Shown here piece by piece: positions 46,877 through 46,977 of a DNA stretch of 46,977 nt. This DNA is from a virus. Numbering within the stretch: the stretch's first letter is position 1; each line of letters starts with the position of its first letter. Below the pieces are notes generated by a model that saw only the letters and a list, made by a program, of their open reading frames with translations, did no database searches and had not been told where the DNA came from. The stretch covers positions 1 to 46,977 of IMG/VR virus record IMGVR_UViG_3300010300_000025; one strand, given 5' to 3'. The position numbers and the translations under genes are program-made.

Positions 46877-46977
46877 TTCTTGCTTCCCGTATTTTAGTTA
46901 CCTGCTCGTCAAATTCACGACGCAACTCTTCTTTAGTCTTACCACCGGACCAGTCTTCAATATCACCTGCTTCAGTA
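46863..46977 (-). CDS. C-terminal end of an unknown protein (runs off the right edge)
   Basis: The minus strand is open from the edge (first full codon at 46976) to TAA at 46863, giving 37 residues: TEAGDIEDWSGGKTKEELRR and a further charged helix to NEKK. It ends inside the start of the 167-aa gene (14-nt overlap), the tight packing seen elsewhere in the block. Too short to identify. Confidence 0.55.
   Translation of the reverse strand, partial: TEAGDIEDWSGGKTKEELRREFDEQVTKIREARNEKK

Overview
The window is one contiguous, gene-dense, AT-rich block of a T4-like contractile-tailed phage genome. Every gene I can support lies on the minus strand, so transcription runs from high to low coordinates. 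Gene content and order match the T4 morphogenesis core: large terminase, portal, prohead protease, core scaffold, major capsid protein, neck genes 13-14-15, sheath 18, tube 19, a gp26-family protein, tape measure, tube-cap/baseplate genes and hub. A replication cluster follows, with a family A polymerase-like protein, gp32-type SSB, UvsX, a 5'-3' exonuclease and the start of a DnaB-type helicase. No tRNA, integrase, transposon or CRISPR array was seen. The genome is probably from a marine sample. The host is unresolved: the GCTxxxxxNYxPxAxxDDGSC repeats are typical of marine Bacteroidetes, but phages of other marine bacteria carry them too. The promoters fit either a sigma70 reading (TTGCC-17-TATATT) or a Bacteroidetes sigmaA reading. 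Many genes have good Shine-Dalgarno sequences.

Layout from right to left (direction of transcription): the end of an unknown gene, an unknown helical protein and a GTA-type holin (46977-45976); terminase and portal (45940-42587); three unknown small genes where T4 has genes 67 and 68, then the prohead protease and a protein with a calcium-loop-like motif (42541-39857); a ribosomal protein bS21 homologue with its own promoter and terminator (39854-39419); scaffold and major capsid protein (39392-36773); PhoH-like ATPase, a small beta protein and four large fibre or decoration proteins, two collagen-like, one with GCT repeats and one with a split subtilase (36745-20760); neck, sheath and tube (20728-15885); gp26-family protein with a probable frameshift extension, a 59-aa protein, tape measure, baseplate proteins and a hub ending in an M15 peptidase domain (15871-7728); then polymerase, HNH protein, small unknown and membrane proteins, SSB, UvsX, a structured intergenic RNA with a terminator, exonuclease and helicase (7741-1).

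Two recurrent promoter-like elements divide the genes. Six copies of AGTTGCC-N14-TTCTTATATTTAG stand before non-structural genes (helicase, SSB, a small membrane-protein pair, a 101-aa gene, the polymerase, bS21). About twelve copies of [GT]ATATTTAT[AT][AT] stand 3 to 106 nt before mainly virion genes. This second element has the reverse-complement sense of the T4 late promoter TATAAATA relative to the genes. I read the first as early/middle host-polymerase promoters and the second as late promoters. This is inference from position and repetition.

The most unusual points are: (1) a 70-codon ORF without a start codon after the gp26-family gene, reachable by a +1/-2 shift on a T7 run just upstream of the tape measure gene; (2) the reversed late-promoter motif; (3) a monocistronic phage bS21; (4) a structured region ending in an intrinsic terminator 11 nt before the exonuclease start codon; (5) a subtilase whose His and Ser motifs are about 1150 residues apart, with a fibre module in the insertion that is shared with the neighbouring gene.
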